NCBI GenBank assembly: GCA_905221605.1
Contig: CAJNDS010000038.1
Span: 92,526 to 156,525, forward strand
Source of the DNA: Symbiodinium natans
Lineage: Eukaryota > Sar > Dinophyceae > Suessiales > Symbiodiniaceae
DNA: 64,000 nt
Direction: 5' to 3'
Shown here: piece after piece, positions 1 to 11,193 of the stretch
Layout: each line of letters begins with the position of its first letter
Numbering within the stretch: the first letter of the stretch is position 1
Notes under the pieces: generated by a model
What the model was told of the DNA's origin: nothing
What the model saw: only the letters and a program-made list of their open reading frames with translations
Databases searched by the model: none
Position numbers and translations under genes: made by a program

Positions 1-3000
1 GCGATTGAGAGGTATGCCACGATTCTGGAGGATGAGGGCGTGAACTACCTCTACATGAAAACGGCCGTGGACCGAGGGAGCGGTTCTGAAGTGGTGGTTG
101 GCGGGCACCTTCTTCTGACTGAGCTGCTGGTTCCATGATATTTGAGCGTTTCTGTGCGGGTTTCATATGTGCGGGTTTCATATGGTACTACGGTTTCCTT
201 TCGTGTCGATAACCTCGTTGGAATTGTTGGAGTCGGATGAACAAAGTATTTCTCGTCCTCTGATGCGTGTCTTTCCACGCGCTCTCTCAGCGCAGCCAGC
301 GTGCAGCTTGGGTCTCGCCCAGGTGGAGAGAGCCCACTCGCCCAAGAATTTGTGGGAGAGGGTCAAGCTTTCGAGGACACCCGCGATATCCCGCGATCAT
401 TGATGTCCACGATGTTCATGTTCATGGTTCCCCTGCAGATTTCAAGCTCAGAACCCTGATGGAGGGCCCCGAACGTACTAGAACCCTCCGAAACCCTTTC
501 GGAACCCCAAGACGCGTCGAAAGCTGGAAAGACTTTGGGACAATGTTTACTTAAATGCCGAGCAGCATCCTTCAGTTGATCGTTGACATGTCACATTCTA
601 AACATCCGTGTCGACCCCCTGACCGTCGCCACGTTGCTTACAGCCAGCCCCCAGAGGGTGCCTGGCCGCCACAAGGTCCCTTCAGCCCTTTTTTGTAGGT
701 TTGCGGAGCGGTTTTGGAGTTTAGGGCGTTTAGGGTTGTAAGGTTGAGGTGAGACGGCTCCGCAAGACCTGACAGGTACGGCATGACGAGCATTGACAAG
801 GCGCCGGCACATGTGCGACGAAAGATTCACAACCTATAGCAGCCCTATCACAGCCACAAAGAAGCCAACCCCACACCCCAAGTCGAAATACCATGACTCA
901 GGGGTTAAGTTGGGGGTACAGCGGGTACGGAGGGAGTGCCCTGATCAGGACAGCTTCTCGCTGAGCGCCCTTGGCCACCAAGCGCAGAGCCAGCGCTCGT
1001 CTGCTCCACATCATTCCATCTCGTGTGTCAGCCGAGATGCGCGGCAGCTGCCCGGCAGGAACAGATTTGACATGAACAGACTCCACATGTCCAGGCGCTC
1101 CTCCTTCCCTGTTTGGGAAGGTGTCACGGGAACAAGGTTTAATGCATTAGTGTATTATGTTCTTCTTATGTGGGAGAGAGAACACTGGCCATAGCTGCGA
1201 GCCTTGGCAAGGAATGTGTTCATCACGGAGCACCACATCAAGCCCAACCGCTTGGGGCGAGAAAGTCCCAAAGTGGACACGGTGAACTTGCCGTCCACTT
1301 TAGACACAAATCTGTGGCTTGGCTCTGAGTATTTCTGGTACCGTTTGGCAGGGCAGCGCGCCTTCCTCTTCCTATTCCTTCTTACAAGCCTGGCAGGGCG
1401 ACGACCACTGGCCTGGGATATGGTGGGAGATCGGATTTTACTGCTCAGAAGGTGGATCCAGAAAGTGCCTTGAATCGAATGGTGCAGTCAGTGTGCGCGT
1501 AGTGCTATGGCATGTTAGCAGGTGCCAGCTTGGAACCCTGCGATGTATAGGCATCCCCACAAATGATGCCATGAACCTCCTTCCGGACGGTCAGCAGTTC
1601 AAGTACAAGCGGGAGCCGAAGATCGTGATCGGCACTGTGCCGCAACCGCAGATTCTACGGGCTCAATACCTACTGTGCTGCACTACCTTTGAACGCAAGC
1701 CTTAAGACAAGTGAATACTGTGGTCTCTATAGTTGCTACAACGGAACTCCCTTGATGAGAGCCACCGGCACCGAGGAACCCCGCTTCAGCTTGAAGGAGT
1801 CCACCCTGCTGAAGACGCACAAGGCGGCCTTCTTCGGTAGGTCCTCTCCGGGACCTGCCGCGGTTGGCGACCAGCGACCCGCCAGTTTAGGGGGATGCTT
1901 AGGGGGATAGGGCCTTAGGGGGATGCTTAGGGATGCTTACCAAAAGCCGCTGCGGCAACCCTGAGTTTGATAACTTGATAACCCCCTGAAAATCTCTGAG
2001 CCAAGGTTTGGTCCAAAGTTTGAGGCCACGAAAGCGCGGATGGCACCTGCGTTCCCATTTGCTGGGAGCTCAGCCAGGAGCTGCACAGCATGCTCTGCTA
2101 CGAGCCAGATGAGATCAAGCACCTTCAGTAGTTCTACTTCAGTTTGTACATATGCTGTGATCATCTACTTGCATTTGATGTCAGTCACAACTCTACTGTG
2201 CGGTGCTCGTCTAGTCTCATGCCGACCAAGTGTAGTGGTTGTGAGCATGTGATTGAACATCGTACTGCCGTCAGCTTTGTTTACCGCGGTACGGCGATGT
2301 TTTGTGGTGCTATGTTGCGAATCGTGCAGAAAGATGAGGTTCATGAAAGGAGCTCGCTGACGAAGGGTGTAAATATGTGAGTTTTCATGACGAGATACAT
2401 GAGACAGCCAATCGGCATAGTCAATCTCATAATGCCAAGCCTTGCATGAGCAGGGGTCGAGCAGAAAGGGAGCAACGGTTTAGCACCACTTACGCCAGAT
2501 GCGAGCCAACTCCCCAACTTGGGGTGTTTCTGTGCGCGCGTGTTGACTGCCACAGAGGCTCACAAGACCAAGCTGGTCTGGCCTGGAGTTTACAACAACC
2601 CGCCCGAGGCACGCCTGGCGGGAGCAGGAAGCCTTTTGAACCCTTGGAGACATCTGCCGCGCAAACGCTCTCCCTGAACCCAATCCACACACCCCGTGCA
2701 TCCCGCAGCCAGAACTTTGTGGTCCCTGGGTACCCCAAGTATGACAGGTTGGACCAGGCACCTTCGAGCGGAAGGACGGCCAAAGCATCGGGCGGAATCA
2801 GGCTAATTCGGGTAATTGTCCCGGGTCCAAGGATGAGGGAATATCAGGACTGTTTTCAGATTCTAGAGTGTATATGGTTGATTCGGGTCTTAGACGAGTC
2901 TCAAAAGTGATCTGTTGAGCTCAGCTGCCCAGGATTCATCCATAGGTCCTCAGCACCTGAGTCGGCGACGCAATCATTCCACCTACTCCTTCTCCAAGCA

Positions 3001-6000
3001 GCCGAAGTTTGGCCGAGAAGCTAAGCCTCTCAGCCCCACTTGGCCATGCATGAGTATATGCTCTCAAGGTAAAAAGCTTCAGGGCCTGCCAAAGGTTTGA
3101 TGAGGCCTTAAGGCTTGAAACTGAAGGCCGGATGATATGATCTCCAAGTACGATGCAGCGCGCAGCTGCATGGGCAAGCAAGTGCTGCACAAGAACCGGA
3201 GCGCGCCGAGCGTCGGCGCCGGCCTCGGCTCTGTGTGGAATTTGGGGGGGTCTTCTTGGGAGTGGGATCGTTGAGGGGGGGAGAGCCGCCCAGCCCTCAA
3301 CAGGAGCTTGTAGCTCAACTGAGATCATGTTGTGTTGCCTTCCGCTGACCGTGAGCCTCTAGGTTTCAACCACGACACCCGCGACATGCGATCCAAGACC
3401 AAGCTGTGCATCACGTGCCATGGCTGAGAATGTTTTGGTCTCTTGGGCCTTGTGTGTTTTGTGGGATTCCCTTGACCTGCCCCTTCAGAGGAAGCTGGAC
3501 GAGGGTCCTCGTGCAAACTTCACGAAGATGCACCTGCCGATGCCGCGGCTACCGATGGAGAAAACGACGCTTGCCTGGATTCCTGTGACAGATCCTCCCG
3601 AGCCCTCGCTGTTAGGCATTAATCAGCCTGCAAAGCTTCCATTCGGCCAACACATGAACGACCGGTGTCGGCCATGAGAGCTCAGAGGCAAGCTGTGTTG
3701 CCAGTCGTTTGGAGTCCGGAACCTTGTCGCTTCCTCGGTTAGGGCCATGTCTGAAGGTAACATGACATATGTAGGCCCTTGGAGGTTAGTCTGAACGTGC
3801 TTGCTGTGTGTTCCAGAGCAGACGGATCCTCCTGAATCAGTATGTTAGCATCGGACAAAGCAGTTCTTGCAGATCCCATCTTGTTTTGCGTCTTTGCAAG
3901 GGGGGGGGGGCCTCCAAGCATGTTGCGCAAGGTTCATAGAATCCATTCGAATGTCTCGGGCCTTCACAGGATCCTCGCCAGCGGCTTTGGATAGATCCTG
4001 GTGGTGCTCGACACGCTTGTTTCACCCTTTGCGCATGCCAGCCCATGATAGCCAATCTGATAGCCCAGTAGTCCATGTGTCCTCAAAGGGAGGCAGCGGG
4101 CTCTCGGAGAGTTTGGTGCTCGCGACTGCAGCTTTGCCAATGAAGCGCCAAAGAATCCCAAGAAGAATACGGCTGCTCAACACATCCGTCTGCAGTTGCC
4201 AGCCTTTCACAGTGAACGTGATTCCCGTTCGCCAGTGACCTCTGGGATACAGTGCCCGCTCTGGGCCGATTTCCCAGGTGTGTAGTGCCATCGCACAAGC
4301 TGGTGGTGTGTGTGCGCGCGTGTGCGCAGGATGTTTCACGGACTGTAGGAGGAAAGGCGTGCAGAGCATTGGGGGGCATCTGTGGAGGGGTTTCACGGCA
4401 AGATGGTCACTGCGAGGAATTACCTGCAGGCCTTGGAACAGATCAACAAGCACCTGGAGTGAGCGCAGGGCAGCGGTTGTTCCATGTTGATGTTTAGCCG
4501 AAGAGCTTGAAGAGCTACCCGAAGCCGAAGACTGTGCATGGTAAGTCTGTGAAGTCTGCCCCTTGATCGTTGCTTTTGCGGAGGTACTGGCCGGCGGGCA
4601 TCGTCAACCGCTGCAAGCAGCGGCTCACAAAGATGCGACAGATGCTGATCCGGTGGCGGCCTTTCGGGACATCCCAGTGACTGAGTTGCGGCTCCTCCGG
4701 ATGGCACCGAGGATGCGCAAGCTGGCCCTGAAAGGCGGCAGCAAGTGCGCCCCCTCCCGATTCTGTTGCGTTGATCTGCAATGATCATGGCCCTTTCTGG
4801 AAGCAAAACAATGTAGCAGCACCGACACGCCGGAACGACACTGGGAGCGAGTATCATCTTGATGCCGAAGTCATCACAGCGAAGGGTTGGGCAAGCATGC
4901 AAACTTCGAAAGACATGAACAGCAGCACAGGTAGCATCACTGGAATGCCCCCCCCCCCCCCCCCCCCCCCGCCCCTCCCCCTCCCCCTCCCGATGTTGTT
5001 TTCGGAATGCCCGAGGCAAATCCAAAGTGTTTCGGGTTGATCGAAGGAATCTTCCTTGCATTTTGACCACGGAACATTGGCGAGTGGCAGCTTATGGCCC
5101 TGGAGTGCAACGGCTAGCCTAGCAAGCCTGCTTCAGACTTGTGTGGTCATTGCCGCTGTTTTCAGGCTCCGTGGGTTCATGACCAAGTCGTCACGCAATC
5201 AGGCTCAAGCACTTGCGGAAGCGCAAAACAAACGTTAATCAACGTATAGACAATGTAGAACACCCTAAACCTCAGCTCTCCATTATCTCCATTAGCCAAT
5301 CTCAACTCAACAGCAGTCCCCATCTCCTCGAACAGATTTGTGGCGCAGGCTGGTACCCATCAAGAAGAAGACGGAGAGACGCGAAGCGACCCGTGAACTG
5401 AAGGCAGCTGCGCTGCTGCCATGAACACAGAGAGCCCACAGAGCCCTCACCAATTTTGAAGTTCGATCGATCTGAGAGCATTGTGTGGTTGTGCTGGTTG
5501 GACTGGGAGAAAATTGGCCAGGCCGAGGCAGCTGCTAAAGTGGACTTGGCCATAGAAAGGGAGCTCTTGGAGCGACTGAAGCAGGCGGAAGGGAAGCGAA
5601 GGGAAGCGAAGGGAAGCGAAGGGAAAGGGGTCCAGGAAAGAGTTTACGTGATCACGAGAGTGACAGGGCACCTACGGTGACGTCTACAACTTTCCCAAGA
5701 AGCAGTTGCATGCCCAGAGACGGAGCAGAAACAAGTACCTAGCTGTTCTAGATTGGGTTCGGCTGGTGTAATTTCAGGTTCGACAGCATCATGGAGAAGG
5801 ATGGAGAAGTCGAGAAGGAGCGTTTTGTCTCTTGCGCCGTGGTTTTCCGGCTCAGTAGGAGCAGTACATGTGCGCTACACCCGCGTGGCTTCTTGCTCAC
5901 CTTTCAGCATGAAGATGTTTTTGGTCTTTCGTGACTCTGGAGGAGCTGCAGGAGGGTGCTGAAAGCGACATGGAGTTTGTGGAGGAGTGTGGGCTTCCTC

Positions 6001-6624
6001 ACTTCATTCGGGAAGCTCCGTGTCGAAGCAGCCAAAGCATGCAGCCAGGATTTTGGGGAAGACGAGGAGGAGGAGTGGGAGGACCTGGATGACAAGGTGC
6101 TTAGATGGCTTCTGATGGCTTCATGTTGCTTTGGCTCATCTATCCATGGACGTCATGAGCAGATGTCAGGTAGAAGAGGTGGAGCTCGAGGATGACTTGG
6201 GCATGGCTGACATGGAGGACTCCTTTGATCAAGCGCTTCCTCTTCTTCTTCTGAAGTCTTGCAAAGATCTTTGATGCTCAGCCACAAGAAGAAACTCTTG
6301 TCGCGCCAGTCAAGATTTCAATTGCCGTGGTCAAGCATGAATCAAAAAGTTTTCAAGAGCTATGGGTGTCATATGGTGTAATCTGCAGGATGTGGCTCTG
6401 CCGGCACGAAAGAAGAGGCCTGGGTTCGGCTTGAGGTGACGGGAGAGAGAACAGAGGAGCGCAGTGCTTGCAGGAGAGCCAAAGGCCCACGAGTGGAGCT
6501 GGAGTACGAGGAGGAGATGGACGCAAGGAGCGATGTTTCTCTGCGCAATCTGAGCACTTCTGTCATCTGGGTTGCTGCGCATGGTCATTGCAGCAGCTTT
6601 GCTCCTGCTCTGAAAGAATCTTGA
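1..6624 (+). CDS. MAK16: MAK16-like 60S ribosome biogenesis factor, 5' end outside window
   Basis: MAK16 is a nucleolar protein needed for 27S/66S pre-ribosome maturation. The N-terminal exon lies left of the window. Exons placed by splice phase and homology: 1-63 (RYATILEDEGVNYLYMKT), 323-375 (VERAHSPKNLWERVKLSR), 4417-4458 (NYLQALEQINKHLE), 4584-4652 (YWPAGIVNRCKQRLTKM), 4712-4734 (RMRKLALK), 5349-5403 (LVPIKKKTERREATRELK), 5522-5584 (AEAAAKVDLAIERELLERLK), from 5667 (GTYGDVYNFPKKQ), from 5778 (FDSIMEKDGEVEKE), about 5930-5990 (acidic, SDMEFVEE), 6049-6096 (FGEDEEEEWEDLDDK), from 6170 (acidic), 6389-6435 (ARKKRPGFGLR) and 6474-6624 at most (GPRVELEYEEEMDA). The order matches the family from the WERVKL block to the acidic tail and the final VEIEYE-like motif. 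One small exon between 4734 and 5349 is missing by phase. Donors after 63, 4734, 5403 and 5584 are GC; after 375 it is GA. The true stop may lie at or before 6624. Confidence 0.93.
376..4416 (+). other. 4-kb GA-AG intron of MAK16
   Basis: The exon ending TCGAG at 375 and the exon starting at 4417 must be joined to give the conserved SRNY of MAK16, so everything between is intron. The donor dinucleotide is GA (GACACC) and the acceptor is AG (GCGAG). The flanking GAG is present at both ends, so the exact cut is ambiguous by a few bases. It is far longer than the other introns of the gene, which are mostly 50-300 bases where both ends are fixed. Confidence 0.8.
1755..3590 (+). other. unrecognised coding-like blocks inside the long MAK16 intron
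   Basis: Several + strand stretches read like exons although they lie in the intron. They are 1567-1660 (DGQQFKYKREPKIVIGTVPQ), 1755-1836 (MRATGTEEPRFSLKESTLLK, followed by GTAGGT), 2063-2128 (WELSQELHSMLCYEPDEIKH), about 2690-2790, 3131-3238 (SKYDAARSCMGKQVLHKNRS), 3364-3424 (DTRDMRSKTKLCITCHG) and about 3519-3590 (acidic, Ala-rich). Amino-acid composition and flanking AG/GT signals support coding. I recognise no family. They could be exons of a nested gene on the same strand, a fossil gene carried in by an insertion, or chance. Confidence that at least some are real exons is moderate. Confidence 0.4.
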
Positions 6625-7156
6625 GCCGATTTGGAGCTCGGAGAGTTCGGGGCTGGAGCCGTCTCCAGATATTGCAGGTAGCGTGCTCTTCTCCCCAGTC
6701 CTGAGCAGACAATAAGTCCGGAGCTGAGTTTCTGGTTTTTGCTGGCCCATGTGGTGCCGCCGCATGCATGGATAGGCCTCGAGTGACTTCGGCTCAGCTC
6801 AGTCTCACCTCAAGACCTGCCAGCATCCGCCGGCAAAGTGCGAGAAAACTGCAGCCACCAACGGACTGAACTCGGCTCAGCAGCTCAGCATCTCTCGAGC
6901 TTTGCTCATCCGCCGCGCCGCTGCGACAGTTTAGGTTCTTGCTGTCATTCTCAGTTTCAGCGCCAAAGTTCTTATTCTAGTCGTTCGTCTGAAGTTGGCG
7001 AGACGGGGCGAGAGATCGGTTCCTGGTCTAGTCACTGCGAGAGGTGTCTAGTCACTGCGAGAGGTGTCCGCACATGGCTTGTTTTTCTGCTACATCAAGA
7101 TATGCCAGCTGTCCAGGGTTCCAGATTCACAGTGTGGTCACAGTGTAACCGCTGCG

Positions 7157-7495
7157 ATGCTGCGGCTTCTGGCAGTTTGTGCTGCTCTTTATGCGGCGGC
7201 GGGAGCAGCGGATGGCCTGGTGAAGTATCGGCTGATTTGCGACGGCGCCAGCAATGGCATGCATACCTAGGACTACAACATAGTCAACATCGACAACGCC
7301 ACATTTCCGTTGCCACTTGGCAGCAGAGGCTTGTGGGCTTTCTCGGGCACAGGAGACTGTGCTTGACATCCACTATGTTTTCTGCTCAATGCTTCGCAAA
7401 GTTGCTCTCCATGTTGCTCGAGGTGTCTGAAACCAGACAGAGAGACAATGATCATAATGGCCTGAGCGAGCCCTCAGTGATACCAGTGCATTGAC
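7157..7495 (+). pseudogene. small secreted-protein ORF with an in-frame TAG
   Basis: The ATG at 7157 starts a good signal peptide (MLRLLAVCAALYAAAGAADG), with a short charged start, an Ala/Leu core and small residues at the likely cleavage site. It is followed by VKYRLICDGASNGMHT and a TAG at 7268-7270. The same frame then reads DYNIVNIDNATFPLPLGSRG, WAFSGTGDCA and a TGA. The continuation looks like protein, so either a nonsense mutation broke the gene or an exon boundary was missed; no intron fits in the few bases around the TAG. Family unknown. Confidence 0.4.
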
Positions 7496-8060
7496 ACGCC
7501 AGAGGTTGGTGGGGCGCACTCTGCCGGCGTTCGTTCGATTCGACCGGGCACGCGCCCCAGAGAGAGGCCAGCAGCCGAGGCACGGAGAGCGGGAGAACAT
7601 TTCGAATTTCGGAAGCCCTTCTCGCTTGGTGGGGTGCAGGAGTATGCCTTTGGTGAGAAAGCCGATGCCTTCAAGTCGCATCTTGGCTGCAGAACTCGGC
7701 GAGCTTTAGGCCCCTAAGCCCAAGCAGCTTGGGCTCAAAAGATGAAAAGCGCAAGGTCACAGGAGCTTGATGAATCTTGATGAGACGCCGCGCTGTGTTC
7801 GGAACCCTGTGAAGGATGGCCTCTGTGGTCGCCAGGAGCGGGAGGCAAAGGAAGAGGGAACCTTTAAAAAACAGTCAGAGCGGCTGCACAACGGGAGTTT
7901 CAAAGACTTTATTGGGGGTACCTCTCGCCTTGCTCTCCTTATCTCTCCTTGCCTTGCGCCCAGCAGCACGATGATTGCCTCGGTGGGCATCTCGACCCAC
8001 GGCGAGAAGCAGAACCAAGACATGGCACCTCGCTTCCATGAGCCTCAATCTGCTTCAATG
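7495..8060 (+). other. possible exons, unknown protein
   Basis: Around 7585-7690 one frame reads HFEFRKPFSLGGVQEYAFGE followed by KADAFKSHLG, and around 7815-7930 another reads RQEREAKEEGTFKKQSERLH. Both are protein-like and on the + strand. Neither is recognised, and exon ends are not resolved. They may belong to the signal-peptide gene upstream. Confidence 0.3.
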
Positions 8061-8074
8061 TTTCTACATCTATA

Positions 8075-8160
8075 TTTCATTATATTATATTGTATTATAT
8101 TATATTATATTATATTCTATTATATTATATATATGTATATATATATATATATTGTATGTA
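8075..8160. repeat. TA-rich microsatellite
   Basis: The stretch consists of alternating T/A with occasional C or G, grading into (TA)n and (TG)n. It is non-coding and lies directly before the C-runs and telomere-type repeats. Confidence 0.9.
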
Positions 8161-8179
8161 TGTATGGTTCAGCGTCGAG

Positions 8180-8575
8180 CGTCCTGGGCCCCCCCCCCCC
8201 CCCCCAATGGTATCCCCCCCCCCCCCCCCCCAAGTCTACTCTACGGTCCCTAAACCCCTAAACCCTAAACCCTAAACCCTAAAACCTAAACCCTAACCCT
8301 AAACCCTAAACCTTAAGTCTTAAACCTTAAACCCTAAACCGTAAAACCCTGAACCCTAAACCCTAACCCTAAAACCAACCCCCAACCACACCACAGGGGG
8401 GGGGGGGTATCATCTTAGTACCTCATCCGCGGGGAAAACCCTAAACCCTAAACCCTAAACCCTAAACCCTAAACCCTAAAACCCTAAAACCCTAAAACTC
8501 TAAAACCCTAAAACCCTAAAACCCTAAACCCTAAACCCTAAACCCTAGGGGGGGGGGGGGGGCGGGCCCGCCGGG
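8180..8575 (-). repeat. interstitial telomere-type cluster (CCCTAAA on + strand) with C/G runs
   Basis: Imperfect CCCTAAA units run from about 8243 to 8366 and again from 8433 to 8548. Between them lies a spacer containing AACCCCCAACCACACCACAG followed by a G-run (about 8373-8410). Poly-C runs flank the left side and a poly-G run follows at about 8549. The TTTAGGG sense strand is the minus strand. The units vary (CCCTAAAA, CTTAAA), so this is a degenerate internal array and not an active chromosome end. A related cluster lies inverted at 61.7-62.3 kb. Confidence 0.92.
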
Positions 8576-8790
8576 GCCGAATCATGTATACAATTTTTAT
8601 ATACATACTATGCCACGCTGACGCTAGTATTCGTGATTGTAGTTATACCAATATACATCCCGTGATGCTGTCAGGCCTGCCAGTTTCATTTAGTTGAGAG
8701 GTTGGGTCGTGACAAATGGCATTTTCACGGAACGCTCGGGATTCTCCGGCGGTAGGGGCACGTAACGACGTTTGGACATAGGAGAGGAGT

Positions 8791-9159
8791 TTGAAGAGTT
8801 ATTGTGGGCTGCTTGGTGCCGCAGATGTACATGTTTGCTTTGTCGGCGTGTCACTGCGCGGTGTATCGCAGCCGTTGGACGCTGGCCTTCGGTGCAATGC
8901 GTGTTTGCCGTTGCCAGGCAAGACGTTTCGGCTTCATTCCTCAAGGCGCCCCCGATGCTCACGCATTGCTTTGAAGCATGTCGTACTGTTTCATGCAGAC
9001 AAAGAAGAGCTGGAAAGCAGCGACATGGACAAGCTCTTCCCCAAATTCATGTGCTCCGTGCTGTTGGTCAGCGTGCCGGCTCCTCAGTCGCATGTGGATT
9101 TCAATGCGAGGGGCTGGGACAGGTACTTCAAGCCCGGTGATGTGGAAGGCGCAGCATGA
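8791..9159 (+). CDS. coding-like block, unknown protein
   Basis: The second half (about 8998-9159) is the convincing part. After an AG it reads KEELESSDMDKLFPKFMCSV then SVPAPQSHVDFNARGWDRYF and ends KPGDVEGAA. The first half is less protein-like and may be intron. No family recognised. The block stands alone between the telomere-type cluster and the lysine-rich ORF. Confidence 0.35.
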   Translation: MKSYCGLLGAADVHVCFVGVSLRGVSQPLDAGLRCNACLPLPGKTFRLHSSRRPRCSRIALKHVVLFHADKEELESSDMDKLFPKFMCSVLLVSVPAPQSHVDFNARGWDRYFKPGDVEGAA

Positions 9160-9487
9160 CACAGCTGGGCATCCCGGAAAGCTTTGCAACGTGCATCCGC
9201 GTGCTTCGGTGCGTAGACTCAGACCACGCCTGGTCAGGGCAACTGTACAACGGGAAGGCCACAAAGGCCGGGCGCAAAATCCCATTTGCTTCGCGCTGCT
9301 TTGCCTTGCTAAGTGTTTCTCTTTCAGGGATATGAGCATAGCCAAGTATACTCCTGCCTTGAGCAGAGGCAGCCATGCTTAAGTTTCTGGGCATCGAAGA
9401 AAGAACCTGCGACGTTCTGACCGGTGCCTTCTGCAGCGACGAGCAGTGACCCAGCATGATTTGTAGGTTTTTGAGAGAGATTTTTTT

Positions 9488-9745
9488 TTGGGATTTCCTC
9501 AAACCCCGAAACTCAACCCCTACCTGAACTTCCTACAGAACCCTGCAAAAGCCCAACAGTACGACACCGGAGAGAGAAAGAAAGAGAGAGAGAGAGAGAG
9601 AGGGAGAGAGAGGAAAAACAAGACCAAGAACAAAAAGAGAGAAAATGAAAAGAGAGCAAAAACCCAGAGGAAGAGGCACCTGGAGTCCCTGGCGGGAAAG
9701 AGCTCCGAGGAGCTGGGCAAGCTCCTGAAGGCGCGCAGGGGCTGA
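9488..9745 (+). CDS. lysine/arginine-rich ORF with GA repeat
   Basis: The frame includes a (GA)n microsatellite translated as alternating Arg/Glu. It ends in KRHLESLAGKSSEELGKLLK before a stop at 9743-9745. Only the last 25 residues look like real protein, so the rest may be intron with an expanded GA tract. Confidence 0.25.
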   Translation: MGFPQTPKLNPYLNFLQNPAKAQQYDTGERKKERERERGRERKNKTKNKKRENEKRAKTQRKRHLESLAGKSSEELGKLLKARRG

Positions 9746-9854
9746 GGGCGCATACAAACTATTTGTACATTGTATATGTAAAGATACAAGTAGATAAATA
9801 CCTATCTTTATGTGTATATATATATATATGTAGGTGTGTATATATATATACACA

Positions 9855-10158
9855 TAATGCGGATGTCCAGGGGTTTTGGTTCACTTCTGCTTCGCAGGGC
9901 ATGCTTTCGGCCTTCAGAGTGCAGTTGCGCGAAGCAGTCGACTTTTTTGAAGTTTTGAGATCAACAGATTTTGGACCAGCCTTCGGATGCGAGAGGAGGA
10001 TGTTGAGAAGAGTCGGCTTCCAGGAACATGTGGGTTCTTTCCCCCCCCCCCCCCCAGATAGCGAAGAGATGAGGAGAGAGAACCCTGGCCAATCAAGACG
10101 ATCAAGACGCAAATCAAGTCACAACCGAGCCACACCACAACCCATGAATCATTCCTGA
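9855..10158 (+). other. possible exons, unknown protein
   Basis: A + strand frame reads FRVQLREAVDFFEVLRSTDF then GPAFGCERRMLRRVGFQEHV up to a poly-C run near 10040. Around 10270-10320 another short block, QEVDGQLAVLKKVLK, is coiled-coil-like. These may be upstream exons of the coiled-coil gene that becomes clear from 11.2 kb. Frames and junctions are unresolved. Confidence 0.3.
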
Positions 10159-10329
10159 CCACTTGGTTCAAGGCGCTCACCAGGAGATCGGGAGAGACTC
10201 TGAAGAAGGAGGAACGCAAGGCGAGCTCACCTTAAGCCGGTTAAGCGGGAGGCTGGAATCTCGAATCTCACAGGAGGTGGATGGACAACTGGCGGTCCTC
10301 AAGAAGGTCCTGAAGGTGCCAAGTACAGG

Positions 10330-11190
10330 GTAAGAGTGGTGCAAGATGGCCTTTGCATGGCTTTGCAGCTGTTCGCCTTACCTTCAAGGCGCAGAAGAAG
10401 ACCAGCAAGAAGTGAGCTGTACAGCCAAAGCTCTCTTCGCTACTGCGGTGGTGGGGAGCTGCTCTTATATACCAAGAACCGTCCGACCCCGGAGACCAAA
10501 CATGACACCAGGGAATCGGGCCAGGGCTTCGGCGACACTCGGGGCTGGAGCTCTGAAGCAACCATCGTAAACAGTTACATAGGCTACTTTCACCGTTTCT
10601 CCTCCTCGACCCAAAGCTACGTAACCGGAACCCTGCAACCCCAAACGGCAAATGTCCCAGACACCCAGGACTCCGAAACATTCGAAAACCACCTCGGCTC
10701 AAACTTCGGCCATCGCCATCTCAATGTAGCTACGGGGAAAGCTGCGGATGTTTTGGTGCTTTTGCTTCTTGGCGTTTGGAGTGGAACTGCCGATTCTTGC
10801 TCTGCGGTTGTGGCAACAGGTATGAGTATGAGTTTAGGAGATGTCCTGGGAGTATCTGAGCCTGTCTGAGCCTGCGAGGTTCCCTGCAGTCGTCTGCCAG
10901 ATGCGGGCGATGCAGACTTCCATGACTTCCTTGCGAGCCCTCTGAGCAAGCCTGGAAGCCATCAAGGTTGTCATGAAGGCGCCAAGTCCGTCTCCGAGGC
11001 GGCTCGTCGAAGTGAGCGTGAGCAGGGCCCATTTTCAAGAGACCGGGAGTTCACGGGAGCTCGTGGGAGCTCATGGGCATCGAGGCAGTATGTCGCCGGA
11101 CGGCGGATGATGAAGATCAAGGCCAGCTTACCGGGTTACCGTTCTTGTGGTCATTGTGATGGTACAACACTTCTTTTAGCTCTCAGATCC
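10330..11190. other. no clear gene
   Basis: Open frames exist on both strands but none shows a motif or consistent composition. About 10905-11090 on the + strand reads ADFHDFLASPLSKPGSHQG, weakly protein-like. No repeats of note. Confidence 0.4.
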
Positions 11191-11193
11191 CAG

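Noticed and set aside
4420-5070. 216-codon minus-strand ORF
   Set aside because: It overlaps well-supported MAK16 exons on the + strand and includes a poly-G-derived glycine run.
8243-8548. True chromosome end
   Set aside because: Units are degenerate, interrupted by spacers and flanked by non-repeat sequence on both sides.
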